Source: Hirundichthys speculiger (Eukaryota; Chordata; Actinopteri; Beloniformes; Exocoetidae). Taken from it: 64,000 nt of DNA. Of the stretch, positions 11,891 to 24,115 are shown in pieces; position 1 is the first letter of the stretch; the number at the start of each line of letters is the position of its first letter. Position numbers and translations under genes: made by a program. The notes under the pieces were generated by a model. The model was not told the DNA's origin. It searched no databases and saw only the letters and a program-made list of their open reading frames with translations. The stretch spans positions 1,178,001 through 1,242,000 of the forward strand of contig JAGFBZ010000006.1 in the NCBI GenBank assembly GCA_018398805.1. Direction: 5' to 3'.

Positions 11891-13199
11891 CATCCCTGGT
11901 AGAACTGATTGTGTTTGACAAACAAAAAACAGGAAAAAATAACAAAATCACTAAAACAACTGGAGAGCAAAGAACTGTGGCTACCATGCCATGCCATCTT
12001 GACAGTAAGGTGCTTTGCCAGCTTTCTTGAAAACCAAAAACCCAAGTCTATAATCAGCAATGCCATGGCATAATGTTCTGAACACGTGCGGGAACCATAT
12101 TTGTCACTCCAGACAGACAGGGAGTTCTCTAGCTCAGGATAGACCCCCAACCCATCCACATATCAAACTCTAGAGCCCCTGCTCCTCCAGTTTAAGTTCA
12201 TCAGGGTATGATTGTGCGTAGAAACAAACTGCCATATACAGTACTAAGAATACCTATATGTCATTAAAAGTACAGTACAGGTTTTCATGTGATGAGCTGA
12301 ATGAGAAATACATTGTGAAGCTTTTTGTAAAACTTAAATAAGGTTAAAAAAGCATAATATAGGTATCTCTTACCTGCTTCCTTTGTTGGGAAGAGCAAGG
12401 ACATTTGTGTCTGGGCCTCGGAGGGACAGGAAAACAGTTCAGTCTGTCAAAATGCCTGCCAAATTTGCAAGGCTAGGAGCACACTTGGGGTCAATCAGTG
12501 GGTCAGTGAGAGAGGAACCACAATCTGTCAGGAAGACACAAATCTCTATGCTTTATCCCAAGAAAGCCATTTGACCTCTGTGTGAAACAGTAGTGGTTCA
12601 TGGTCCAGTCCCATTTCATGCACGAGTGGAGCAAACAGCCTGGTTTGCACAGGCCTGGTGGGACACTGCAATGTCTTCAAATAAACTGTACCTAGTTCTG
12701 TTGTAGTTTAGACTCTTTGTTAAAGACATGAAGTTTTTCAGGCTCTGATGATGTGCTGTTATAGCCTTAAAAAAAAAAAAAAAAAAAACTCATGTCTACT
12801 GTCATCAGCAAGAGCAAAATACACCAGGTTAATAGGGTAGCAACATTTAAAACAAAGTGTAACATGAGATAATCCTTTGCGCTGCAAATCTTTGTGGTCA
12901 CAAATCATATTTGGTGCCTCTGGGGTGCCGGTGTCCAGTTTTGTAGGTGAAGTCCAAAAACTGTGCTGCTCTACAAACATAGGCACAGCCATTTAAAATC
13001 CTAGAATGGTAACAGTCTGTTGTCATGGCTGAGTTCCTTGTTCTATTAAAACTTAACTAACTTTTGAAAGATTTCTTATACTCCAGTTTGGATACTGTTC
13101 TGCACCTTTTCTACTGTTTTGATGAATAATCATCCAAACTGAGATTTTTTTTATTCATTTTTTTTCCATAGGAGCAGCCGACTGAGGTTTCTTGAAACC
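11891..13199. other. No gene recognised; A18 tract at 12762-12779
   Basis: The frames at 11,890-12,159 and 12,759-12,992 (minus) and 12,383-12,574 (plus) show no domain. The A tract could mark a retroposed 3' end, but I cannot identify the body. Confidence 0.5.
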
Positions 13200-13539
13200 T
13201 AGCTTGATAGCAAGGAGAAGGCAGTTTAAACCCTTTAACCATAATAGAGACTGTGAAATCACTAGCATATAAAATGGGAAAAAAAAAGAAAAAAAAACTT
13301 GGAGTTTTGATGAATATTGATCCAGACTGTGAAAAATTAAGTAGTCCATGTTTCAACAAGACATGGCTACAGGATCGTACTCTGGTCACCTGGCTACCTA
13401 CCTTTGATACAAAAGGACAGACTGCAGAGCAGTGAGACTAAAAGGAAGAGGGATTGTAGTACTTGTAAGCAACAGTTAAGTTTAATCCATGCTCTCTATG
13501 TAACTATGCACATGGCCTAAGTACGGTATCTACATGTTG

Positions 13540-13835
13540 TTTGATTTTTTTTTATGCTGGTCTGCTGTTGTTTGTGTCGCTCTGTAATTACTCTACCAAA
13601 CACTAGATGGCAGTGCAGATTCTTCCCTGCAGCACTGTAGCATTCAGTGCTGCACTTCCTTTTCTTTACTTCCTCTATGTTAATAAAACACAGCAGCAGT
13701 GCAAATGAAGCATGAAATATGTGAGTTGGAGCCGATTATTGTTGTGATTCGGGAAAAAAAAAAAAAAAAACAAAAAAAAAACAAAGAAGAAATGGCAGCG
13801 GGTAAAACAACACTATCAAGTGACCGATCACATCT
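13540..13835 (+). mobile_element. Unclassified dispersed repeat, copy A
   Basis: Shares GTGTCGCTCTGTAATTA, a 'CCAAACACTAGATGGC' segment, 'GTAGCATTCAGTGCTG' and an AAGAAGAA-rich 3' part with 59,625-59,985, in the same orientation. It contains an interrupted A tract at 13,751-13,782. It lies inside the LINE endonuclease, so it inserted later. I see no terminal repeats or coding and do not assign a superfamily. Confidence 0.6.
13600..13612 (+). promoter_or_regulatory. CTCF-like core motif in repeat copy A
   Basis: ACACTAGATGGCA differs from the core consensus CCASYAGRKGGCR only at the first base. It belongs to the repeat; the corresponding site in copy B near 59,670 is more degraded. Binding is not shown. 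Confidence 0.35.
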
Positions 13836-14075
13836 GTTCCATCAGCCCAACAACTACAGCTGAGGTTACGGCACATCGTCCCCAGCTACGGCGGATATAT
13901 GTTGCACATCAATCAGCCTTCACTGTGAAGGAGCGTCTCTGCACTCCAGATATTGAACTGTTGACTTTCAGTTTCCATCCATGTTTTCTACTTGAACGAG
14001 TTCACTTGTGCTACAAACCAAACGCCCCAAGCAAGGCACCTCCCAGGAGAAATTTAAGGCCGACAGATAAGTAGT

Positions 14076-16508
14076 ATTTTATGCCTACTTGCACCTCTAC
14101 CTCCACCTGTTTATTGATCTGTTTAAAGAGCGACAGGTTCAAACCTCTTGCATGCCTTCTGATGTCTCCTCCCCAGCTCCACCTGTAGCCTCTGATTCTG
14201 CAGGGGGGTGGGGGGGTTAGGTTATTTTATTACTCCCAGTATCTTTATGTATGGCTTAAAAGAGGGGATTTCTTAGATTGAAATCAAGTGTTTTATCATT
14301 AGGGAGCATTTGAGGTCATTTGAGGTCCTTGCTGTGAGCCTCATTTGACTGAATGCAGTCACAGATATTTGAAGAGAGCTGCAGTTACACTTTCAACTTT
14401 CCAACAGCTTGTTACTTAATTTAATTATTCTTTTCCGCTTTTTTTTTTCATCATTAATGCTGTGACAATATCATCTTAACACTGGCTGATCCATAGTAAA
14501 TACTGAAGTTAAATGTTTTTAATGCCAAAACAGGGTTTGTGTCCCACTAGGATGGTAAAAATACAAAGGAGGCAAAACATCATGATTTTTTTTTTTTTTG
14601 AGAAAAAAAATGACCCAAAACAAATCCAGTGTTAAATTTTTGTTATCTATGTAAACATTTTTGCTGACTTAAATATAACCCACTGGGTTTAAACGCATAT
14701 TTATTTCCAAAAAGTTTCCAACAACAATTTTGCCAACTTGATGCTGGAATAAATAGCTTAGTTTTCACTGTCTTGGCAGCATACCAAGTAAGCTGAAGAT
14801 AAAGTTTTGCTTTAAGGTAAAATACATTTTATTTATTTGGGAAAATGTAATACTCTTTTCACATTCCACTTTGAACATCTGAATATCTGAATATTCTTAA
14901 CAGTTAAACCTTCATTGCTTTTCAAACAGTTATGCTGGCATTTGATCTGGAGCAGAGAATAGTCTAAAGATGACAGCTGTAATAGTAATCACATTTATTT
15001 CTTGGACAATTGCCAAAAAAACAGTTTTAGTGATGAGCCAAAATCAGTTGCCATCAAACAGTCAATTAATTAGTCAAATTACCTTGAAGAGATTATACCA
15101 TCAATTGCCAAATCAAACAAGAATAGAGCATCAGTGCTCTTCACATTTCTCATTTTATCATCATTTACTATGTTTGCTATAGTGGAATAGCAGAACATAC
15201 AGTAACAGTGCAGTAAACAGCCTTCCCATGAATTTTCTTACTATAATGGACACACCAAAATAACGCAACCAGTTAAGGGAGCTTTCCTTTGGCTAGAGTA
15301 ATCATTTAATGAAACTGACATATGTAAGAAAGAAAAAGGACTGCTCTGTAACTCATGAGTAGAAATCAGCGACAGTGTTACAGACAATCCCCCCCACCCC
15401 TCACCCCCCCCCCCCTCCATTCCATAATGTGGAGCAAACTGCTGTTTCTTTTACTATTCTTTTTAGTTTCATTCTTACTGTCTAGCAGATATAGACACTA
15501 TGCTGACACTAAATGCTTTGTGTCTACATCAGCATACATACACAATTCATCAAGAATGGCGGTCTCAGACAGTCGCCCTCTTCTGGCCACTACATAGAAT
15601 TCAGGTTTAAGAGACTTCTGTGTTGGCTTCATTTTAAAGACCTTCTGAAACAACATCCATCATTTCATTATGTGGCCCGTAGTGCCAGTTCAGCTCAGAC
15701 TAATGTTTTAAAAATATTTGGTGTAATTGTGGTTGAGCACACTTTTGCCTTTTATTTTCTGAGACTGTTGGATCACTGAAGAAGGTGCCCATAATTTCAA
15801 CCTGATAGCTCGCGCACAGACCTTTGAACCATGCATGTGAAGTGCAAACACGTGCATTTGGATCACCAGGCATCTCCGACTTTACTTGTACAGAACTCTG
15901 CTCCTGTTCCTTTAGCCCCTTCTGTTTTATATCAAGGCATATTTTGATGTGTGTGTTTTGTGAAAATGCTCGTTTTGAGCATGGATATTTCTCCTGCGGG
16001 GGGCTGGCAGCATCCTGCTGAGAATGTGTATCTTACAGGTGTATATCTTTGTGGATTTGTGCTGCAGGTGCATTTTTGAGCAAACTTTGGTCAGTGCAGG
16101 TGTGTGTATATGCAAGTTTGAATATGTCCTGGGTGGTCCAACAAATAGTTGATACAAATGGCACACCAGCATCAGTCCTATTTGTGTGTCTGTCTCTGTG
16201 TGTGTATTTGGCAACCCTGAGCATTCTTGGTGAAAATTACTTTTCTTCGGTGCGCTTGACATTTCTCTACACTGATTTCTCTCCCTCTCTCTCTCTCATC
16301 CCCCCTTCAGGTTTACTCTGAGCCTTGATACTGTAAGCCTTATTTACATTCAGAGCCAGAATCAGCCAGGAGCCCCACAGCTGTCCAGAGTTCTGCCTTG
16401 ACAGAGACAAGCGATGTTCTGTGTGGTGGGCCCATCCTGGTTTTGCTTCAATTTGTTTTAGGTCGAACTCTTCTGTCTTGTTTTTTTCCTGTCTTATGTT
16501 TATTTTAT
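14076..16508. other. No gene recognised; C- and G-rich runs
   Basis: The segment holds a G-rich patch at 14,201-14,217, a C-rich run at 15,388-15,416 and a pyrimidine run (TCTC)n near 16,278-16,305. Open frames on both strands overlap without domains. Confidence 0.5.
15574..15586 (-). promoter_or_regulatory. CTCF-like core motif outside a recognised transposon
   Basis: On the minus strand the site reads CCAGAAGAGGGCG, one position off the CCASYAGRKGGCR core; A is tolerated at that position in many sites. No flanking repeat is recognised. Occupancy is inference. Confidence 0.3.
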
Positions 16509-16568
16509 ACACACACACACACACACACACATACATATACATATACATATACATATATATAAATATAT
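16509..16568. repeat. (CA)n followed by ATACAT/AT tract
   Basis: A (CA)n run of about 24 bases passes into (CATATA)n and then AT-rich sequence, directly before hAT family B copy 1. Confidence 0.9.
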
Positions 16569-17512
16569 ATAATCGCATGCTCATGATATATAATTGCATG
16601 ATTTCCCTATTAATCTCGATTAATCAGAATCAGAATCAGAATGGGGTTTATTGCCATTGTCCATGTAGTACACAGTATTACACAAACTAGGAATTTGTCT
16701 CGGTGTAACGCTGCAACATTCAACATAGAGTAAAAATAAGATAAAAATACTGTGCATGCACAGAATAAGATAAAAAATAGAATAAGATAAAATATAATAA
16801 AAATAAAAAGTAAGTAATGTACAATTTAACAGTATTATGAAAAGAGCAGCAATTCTCTGTGCAAATCAGTGCAGATTAGTGCAAAAATCACATTGTGTAT
16901 GCAAAATCAAATAAGTGTAAGTAGTATAAAGTCCACTTTTATTTAAATGTTCTACTATCGTATGAACTAAAGTGCCATAACATTTGTTGTTCAAACACTT
17001 TTAACATCAGCACTTGTCAGTAACACATATTTAGTGTAAATCTCATCTTAAGAAATGTAAAATAAAATAAAGCTTATTGCCACTGCCAGGGCATTGATTT
17101 CATCCTGTTTTTTTATGAAAATTAAAAAAAAAAAAAAAAAAAAAAACGTCTACCAACAAAATGCTGAGCCACAATCATAACATTAAAACAGGCAATTTCT
17201 GAGGTAACAGCAGAAACTTTTAACGGGGAGTTCAACTTGTCAGTTGTTACAAATAACCTTGTTTCTTTTGAATCCACCATCTGTGAGAACTTTTACATGG
17301 ACATTTTCATTTTAAAGTTCTGTAACTTTACCGCTCTCCATGTCTGTTTTAGCTTTTCTGCATGTTTTCCCACCAATCCTCTTCTGGTTCCGCAGCAGCC
17401 AGTAACAGACTTTTCAAAATAAAAGCATGAGAGCAACATGCGATAAAATGAATGTCGGCATTAAGAAATTCATGAGTTAATGTGATAATAACACGTTATC
17501 TTGCTCACCCCT
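16569..17512 (+). mobile_element. Non-autonomous hAT, family B copy 1
   Basis: Collinear with 62,404-62,884 over several hundred bases (for example AACATTTGTTGTTCAAACAC and 'CAGCACTTGTCAGTAACACA'). The left side keeps diverged copies of the 'GATTAATCGCGATTAATCGC' subterminal repeats; the extreme left end is lost in AT sequence. The right end TTGCTCACCCCT resembles the reverse complement of the family start TAGGGCTGGGCAA. The body is interrupted at about 16,618-16,893 by a retroposon tail and contains an A22 tract at 17,125-17,146. No coding is evident. Confidence 0.65.
16618..16893 (+). mobile_element. Retroposon tail inserted in hAT copy
   Basis: Begins with the (AGAATC)n-like start and 'TGGGGTTTATTGCCATTGTC', a common teleost LINE/SINE-derived tail. 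It interrupts the hAT sequence: removing it joins GATTAATCA to CATTGTG, as in family B copy 2. A short AATCA flanking duplication is consistent with retroposition. Confidence 0.55.
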
Positions 17513-17529
17513 TTGTGTAGGTGTGTATA

Positions 17530-17532
17530 TAT

Positions 17533-17616
<84 letters not shown>
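17530..17616. repeat. (TA)n microsatellite, left part
   Basis: About 80 bases of alternating AT immediately left of the hAT element at 17,621. The right-hand array at 18,304 probably belongs to the same original tract. Confidence 0.95.
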
Positions 17617-18414
<798 letters not shown>

Positions 18415-18504
18415 CATGAGATTCTGGTCAGATAAAAAGTAATCGGTAGCATGTGTACCAATTAACTTTCCAGCCTAATGATTTTCTCAATGTATGCCAT
18501 AGTG

Positions 18505-18886
18505 CAGCCATTCCCAAACTTCAGAATACCAAGGCCCAATTTGATATATGAAAAATGTCCACGGCCCACCGAAACCTTTAATCACAACTGTGGTCAACAT
18601 ACAGGACGAGAAGCTATGTTCTGACATTAATGTAAGGGGTCAACTAATAAGGTGACACTTGTCATATTAAGTTAAGATGACAGTAGAATAACACTTAACT
18701 GGTTTGTTTTGTTACATCTTAATGTTTTTAAATCATGTTGTTAATATTTTACAGTAATTAAAAACATATTTAAAAAAGATCGAGGATTTAAAACATATTT
18801 GTTTAATTTTAATGACCTCTCACAGCCCACCTGCAGTACCGTGACGGCCCACCAGGGGGCCGTGGCCCACACTTTAGGAATCACTG
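18505..18886. mobile_element. hAT-Charlie-type MITE with perfect 8-bp TSD
   Basis: A 382-bp element flanked by CCATAGTG at 18,497-18,504 and again at 18,887-18,894. The ends are CAGCCATTCCCAAACTT and, on the reverse strand, CAGTGATTCCTAAAGTGTGG. The sequence inside both ends is rich in GGCCCAC. No coding is present. Confidence 0.85.
18849..18861 (+). promoter_or_regulatory. CTCF-like core motif inside the hAT MITE
   Basis: CCACCAGGGGGCC matches CCASYAGRKGGCR at all but the final position. It is part of the right subterminal region of the MITE, so any binding ability would have arrived with the insertion. Confidence 0.35.
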
Positions 18887-18894
18887 CCATAGTG

Positions 18895-20829
18895 CATTGC
18901 AACAAGAAGTGTAGTTGATGGACACTACATTAGGGTAGCTGTTCCGTTACGTCTTTTTCTGTGCAACAGCAATGATGTGATGGACACACTAACAAATGCT
19001 GCACTAGTAATTTCCAAAAGTTCTTTTCACTAATGAGCTTACATCGTTCATAGTGCCCATAAAACTCCCCTACATAATTATCATTGAGAAGGACACTACA
19101 TAGTGAAAAGGTGATCATTTCAGACACAGCCATTGACTTTTGTACTGATTGAACTAATCATTTGTGCATAAAAACATTACTTGGGCCACAGCTTAATAGA
19201 AATGATAATGAAAGCAACAGCAAAAAGGAAGGGCAGTATTACTGAATGTGAAGCCGAGGCATTCAGTGAAGTGAAGAAAAAGAAATAGATTTATTTGGTG
19301 GTCTCAGTTCTGAAATCACAAACAGAAGAAAAACTTGCTGAATGGAAAAAAAAGTAACAAAAGCAATCAGGTCTTCAGATCCATAGCAAAGCAGCCTTCA
19401 AAGAAAGAAGGAAAGAAAGAAAGAAAGAAAGAAAATCCACTCTCACAAACACATCACATCAGAGCGATTGCTGACCAGGCTCCTCATGCAGCTAAAAAAA
19501 TAGAAGCCAACCATCAGCTGACAGCAATACATTTATTAGTAATTGTTTGTGTGCTAATTCAGACTACATGACTCTAGCAGATGCTAAAGGTGTCTTAAAA
19601 CAAAGACCCGCTCAATGCAAAACAGCTGCTTTTGCTAAAGCAATAAATGCTCTGAAACACCAAAAGCTGCCCTGATCACAAAAACGCACAAAGTCATTTA
19701 TCTAAACTAGACTGTATTATCATTACCTTTATTATTATTATTATATGTTTTATCAGTCTGTCATGAAAAAAGACTTGGTGATGTGTTGGTAAGCATCTTT
19801 GATGTGTTTTTTGAATATTTAACTCATAGAAACTAAATTCCAGCTGATGAGTTCCAACTATTGCTGATTTGTCTCTGATCAAGACAGTTTTGCTCTCGAG
19901 ACAAATCTCTCAGCTTAAACAACAACACCAGAGCAACACCAGATCAGCCGTATTTATCAACCACTCTGCTGCCCGGCTGCTTTTATTTATGGCATCCACG
20001 ATCAAATAAGAACATATTCTACAAAATTATGATAAGAAACAAACATCTAGTATATATATTTAGCACAGTAAAAGCATGATTTCTGTTCACACACACAGGT
20101 CTAGTACACACAATGGAAAGTTGTATTTAGTACATAACAAAAATAAACCCCTCCCTCCAGATGCACATCATGTTTTAGGACTATTTTGTACATATAACTG
20201 GAAAAAACTGCAGCTTTCAAAGCTAAAAGGTAAAACCCTGATGCGAGTGTTGAAACATGAGCTGCTTGTTTCACTGATATGTTCCATTTATCCAGGTTGT
20301 TTCGGTGTCTGTTCACCCGCATCTACCCTCATGGAAAACCGAAGGACACAAAAGCACCGACAACAGTCGAATTATAGTCCAGTAATTGACACGGTGCTGC
20401 CTTCAGTCCGGGGACAACCTCAGACCAGAACTGCTTTTCACTGGAACTGATTTAGCTCCAAATTTAGAAGATGCATCATTCTTCTCTTCCCTCTCTTCTT
20501 CTTTATTTCATTTCATCATACTCCATCACTCTGTCTGTTTTACATATGATTTTTCAGAATGTAGTTTTCCTATTGAAAAAGTGCTGAAGTTAGTTTATGA
20601 CTCTATTACAGTTGCTCTTCACTAATTGAGGCATATGAAATGACTTTTGACATAAAAAGGGTTTAAATGGTTAAAAAAAGGGGGGATTTTAGGAATGTGA
20701 AGAGTAACTTTAAATAAGTTATTTTAATTTAGAATAATGCATGAATAAAATAAAATAAAATGCATGAGATCAATAAAGTACATTTCATGTTATGTTATGC
20801 GTGCATGTCAGTAAAAGTGTACATTCTGT
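18895..20829. other. No gene recognised; (GAAA)n at 19398-19436
   Basis: A GAAAGAAAG tract lies at 19,398-19,436. The open frame at 20,076-20,450 has no recognised domain and is matched by an open frame on the other strand. Confidence 0.5.
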
Positions 20830-21080
20830 AAGAGACAGTCATGTCGGAGGATAAAGCCCTCGCTGCAGCTGGCCCAGGTTTGACTTTAGCCTGTGGCCAT
20901 TCGCTGAGTGCGAAACCCATGATGTCATTTCGTTGCAGCAGAAAGGAAAAATTCAGTTGAGATGAAAAATGTTCAAAAGCAATGAAAACCTATGAATGAC
21001 AAAAGGGGGTAGAGGGCTGCAAAAGGCGGGTCTCCTGTTTCAATCTCCCCGTCTCTCAGCCTCTCTCTCCACCTGAGCGA
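20830..21080 (+). repeat. tRNA-like SINE fragment
   Basis: The segment GCTGCAGCTGGCCCAGGTTT, then 'GCCTGTGGCCATTCGCTG' and a TCTCTCTCC-rich part, resembles a common fish tRNA-derived SINE. A degraded box B (GGTTTGACTTT against GGTTCGAATCC) is visible. A related 3' end lies at 22,165-22,318. Confidence 0.45.
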
Positions 21081-21600
21081 TCATGGCTTACCTGTGATTT
21101 CAACTATCCAAAGAAGCTCATCGTTCTATCATTCTCTTCCCTGTCAGCTTCCTTTCTTAAATCAACAAATCAAAGAGGGAACTGTTTTTTTTTCTCAACT
21201 GAATGAATAAAATGTAATTTATGGACCAAGACAATTCCCTCCAGGGGAACATGGTATTAAAAAATAAAGTACATTATATACACCAGTTATTGACTTTGTA
21301 CCACTTTCTAACAAATCCGATGTGTTTTAATGTTGAATTTCACAGAGAAAACTGATCTGTTGGTGATACATCAATCATGTTTGACATTTGTGCGGAGAAC
21401 TTCCAGATTGCATGTCTCCCTGTGTTTTGAATTATTTCAGTGGTCGACACCAAATAAAATGAAACCTTTCTTTTTAGAACAAATAAAAGAAAACCAACCA
21501 AACAAGCAGCTGCCTAAAATGCATCAAAACTAAAAGCTCAAAATTAAGTGAGTAAAATTGGGAAAATAAAAAGCACTCAGATCACAGATAGACACATGAG
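21081..21600. other. No recognised feature
   Basis: AT-rich sequence. The plus-strand open frame at 21,330-21,533 shows no domain. Confidence 0.5.
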
Positions 21601-21775
21601 TAGAGGTGTGAAAAAAATTGATTTGGCGACATACCGCGATTTTCAGCCGCTTGATATATATCAATTTTTTAGGAAAATTAATTAATTCACTTAAATGTGC
21701 AAAAACACTAATAACAAACAATAAATAAGTTTTTTTGAAACAAATTGTTTTGACTCAATTTGTCCTCTGAATGAT
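21601..21775 (+). mobile_element. hAT left-end fragment
   Basis: Starts TAGAGGTGTGAAAAAAATTG and runs through 'AATTAATTCACTTAAATGTG', resembling the left end of a fish hAT family. No partner terminus is found downstream, so only one end is preserved. Confidence 0.45.
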
Positions 21776-22049
21776 CATGGTTGTGAATGTGCATGTGTGT
21801 GTGTGTGTTTGAAAACATGCCTGCCTGTATGACAAAGAGAAAGAAAAACTGTATGTGTTCAGTCAAAAATGTTTAGATAAGAAATGTGAAGAGCTTTAAC
21901 ATGTGGTCACACCAACTGATGTTGATAATACATTTTAAGTTGTAGCAGTGAAATGCTGCTAACAAGCAGGAAAGAAAAGCATTAACACACCATATCTGCT
22001 GAACCTTAAGAACGGTCCTGAGCTGAATTTTAGCAAGAATTTAAACTAC
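21776..22049. other. No recognised feature; short GT run near 21795
   Basis: Short gap with a (GT)n-like patch only. Confidence 0.5.
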
Positions 22050-22425
22050 CACAGGCAGCATGGTTGCACAGTGGACTGCCTTGACTCTTGGCCGAGGCCT
22101 CGATGTGTTGGTTCTCTGCAGGTGCCCCGGCTCCCTACCACAGTCCAAAAAACCATGCATGTTAGGCTGATTAATGATGGTTCGGGTAGGCGGCCCATGT
22201 ACGGAGGCCACAGTCCTCCCTGTGACCATTTGCTGCATGTGTACCCTGATTTCCTGTCTCTCCCACTGTTAATAAAAGGCCACTAGTGCCACAAAAACTA
22301 AAAAAAAAAAAAAATTTGAAATTGTCTATAAGAGTGAATGGTAGCCTTCACATGGATGTTTGTCTCTGTGTGGCCCTGTGTTAGACTAGTGACCTGTGCA
22401 GATCGACTCAGAAGGATTGAAGCAG
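22050..22425 (+). repeat. Teleost GGATGGATGGA-type repeat, interrupted
   Basis: The left part (GCAGCATGGTTGCACAGTGG, then 'CATGCATGTTAGGCTGATTAA') and the right part (GTGAATGGTAGCCTTCACATGG, shortened here to GTGAATGGTAGCC, then 'GACTAGTGACCTG') belong to one repeat also seen at 51,668-52,010. A SINE 3' piece separates them. Confidence 0.6.
22165..22318 (+). mobile_element. SINE 3' fragment with A-tail, nested
   Basis: Contains GGCGGCCCATGTACGGAGGC, 'CCATTTGCTGCATGTG', TCCTGTCTCTCCCAC, an AATAAAAGGC segment and a terminal A14. This order fits a common fish tRNA-like SINE with the box A/B region deleted. It lies inside the repeat at 22,050-22,425 and is therefore younger. Confidence 0.55.
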
Positions 22426-23225
22426 GTATAAAAAGAGCAAGTTCTCTTTAAAATGTCAACATATGGATTTATATACAATTCTGTAGCTTTTTTCAGGTTG
22501 TAGGTTTTTAGGTTTTGTTTTGTTTTTTGTCAAAAAGGAGGTTAAGTTTATTTTAATAACTATATTAAAAATGAACTTTATAAATGATTAATGAATAAAT
22601 TTATTCAAGTTTATATGACTTGTCTGAAACAACTCTAAAAAAAACTTATAAGCAATCAACTCCCTTTCCAAAAGGTTACAATGTTCACCATTTTTGCCTG
22701 ACAAAGGGTTTCAAATGCTTTAAAGTTTGTGGCGTTCTTTCTCATATTTTTTGCCTGTAGATCCTGGTGAGGTTTATCCACTAGTCAAAGAAAAGCCTCA
22801 GACTCAGCTTTATGTCATCAGCATTATCTTAGCTGAATGAGGGTCACTCTACTTTTTGGATCTACAGCATATCCAAAACAACTACGTGCAACACTGATAT
22901 GGTGCTGCTGCACTTGATGATGATGGTATCTCAGTAAGTGCTGTCATGCCATTCAGAAGTATTCCTCATCTATCCTGGTAGTAGCTTCCTCCTATTAATC
23001 TTTGTCATTATGGATGTTGGACTTATTATCTGTCATAACCTTTTCTTAATGGAAAATATTAATTTGAAAAAAAAAAATTCTATCCCGTTTGGATGCTGTG
23101 CTGCTTAAGGGATTTTCTTGGTAACAATTTCTTTTTTTTGTTTGTTTTTTTAAACCACCTGTTATGATGAGTCGCCATGGCAACGGGAGAGTTATTTTTA
23201 TGCATGAGCAGCTGCTCAAGATTTA
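22426..23225. other. No recognised feature
   Basis: AT-rich, with short A and T runs. I see no repeat ends or exons. Confidence 0.5.
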
Positions 23226-24115
23226 AAGAGCCCAAATAGTACCCAGATTGATGCCCCAAACCCCTGATGAGTTGAAGAGGAGATGCTGTGGATGTAGATC
23301 AGTAAGAGAGATGAAAGAGAGACAGATGACATTTAAACTATCTCTTTCCTTTCCTTGATCATAATGGGGATTGTGAGATCTCTTGCAAATGAAATGGCTG
23401 ATTTTGGAACACTGGCAAGGACCCAGCCAGACTACTGCTTTGTAAGGCGTATTAAGCAAAAGGGGTGGTGCTTGGTGATGCTCCGTCTGTTTCTCTAACT
23501 ACGTCAGGAGATGCTGGAGCCAACTCCATCATTCAGGACCCACTGCAGTTTGATAATTGTCATGGGGTTGAAGACACCATCATACACCTGCTTCAACAAA
23601 CCCACTGTCATCTAGAAGCAATGTGTGGATCATGTGCTCCAGTTTCTTCAGTGAATTTAACACAATTCAGCATACTTTTCTTTGTAAGAAACTCCAGAAG
23701 ACAGGTGGAAGCCTTCTCATTCACTTTGATTACTGACTACCTTACCCTTCAATTCGTGAGACTCAATAGTTGTACCTCTGACTACATGCTCAGCAGCACA
23801 AGAGCACCACAGGGAACTGTACTCTCACCCTTCACATTCATCACTACTCTCACAAGTTTGAGTCCTGTTATCTGCAGAGATACTTTGATAACTGCACAGT
23901 TGTGGTGTGTATCAGTAATCAACAAGAGACTGAGCACAGAGATCAGGGTGGAGCTCTTTGTGGCATGGTGTGGTAACAATTCTTCAGATCTGCTGCAGGA
24001 GCTCCTTCCTGCCCACAGCTATTACCTTCTACAATGGCTCTCTGAAGAAGCTTAAATCATACAAATTACTGCAAGAAACAATTTTTCCTTGGGGAATTAA
24101 TAGAGTTGTAGATTT
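23226..24115 (+). pseudogene. LINE fragment, endonuclease start joined to RT, plus strand
   Basis: The 5' part (about 23,338-23,430) keeps a MGIVRSLANEMADF-like endonuclease start. The frame 23,465-24,055 then jumps to reverse transcriptase: DPLQFDNCHGVEDTIIHLLQ, the palm motif A remnant SSVNLTQF, TDYLTLQFVRLNSCTSD, and motif B APQGTVLSPF. The motif C region reads as a degenerate FDNCTVV frame, so the catalytic aspartates are gone. Most of the endonuclease is deleted. The 3' tail ends near a GAATTGAATTGAA stretch. Confidence 0.8.

Larger units (their letters stand above)
13200..14075 (+). pseudogene. LINE endonuclease remnant, plus strand, interrupted
   Basis: Two blocks of a non-LTR retrotransposon endonuclease lie in order. 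The first (13,220-13,490) includes a SLAYKMG-like start and the motif NKTWLQDRTL, followed by a degenerate GIVVLVSN strand. The second (13,890-14,010) resumes with TVKERLCTPDIELL. Between them sits the unclassified repeat at 13,540-13,835, which splits the domain between conserved neighbouring motifs. A second plus-strand LINE at 23,226-24,115 shares the start block. Confidence 0.7.

Noticed and set aside
20076..20450. 124-codon plus-strand open frame as a gene
   Set aside because: No recognisable motif, and the opposite strand is open over the same stretch.
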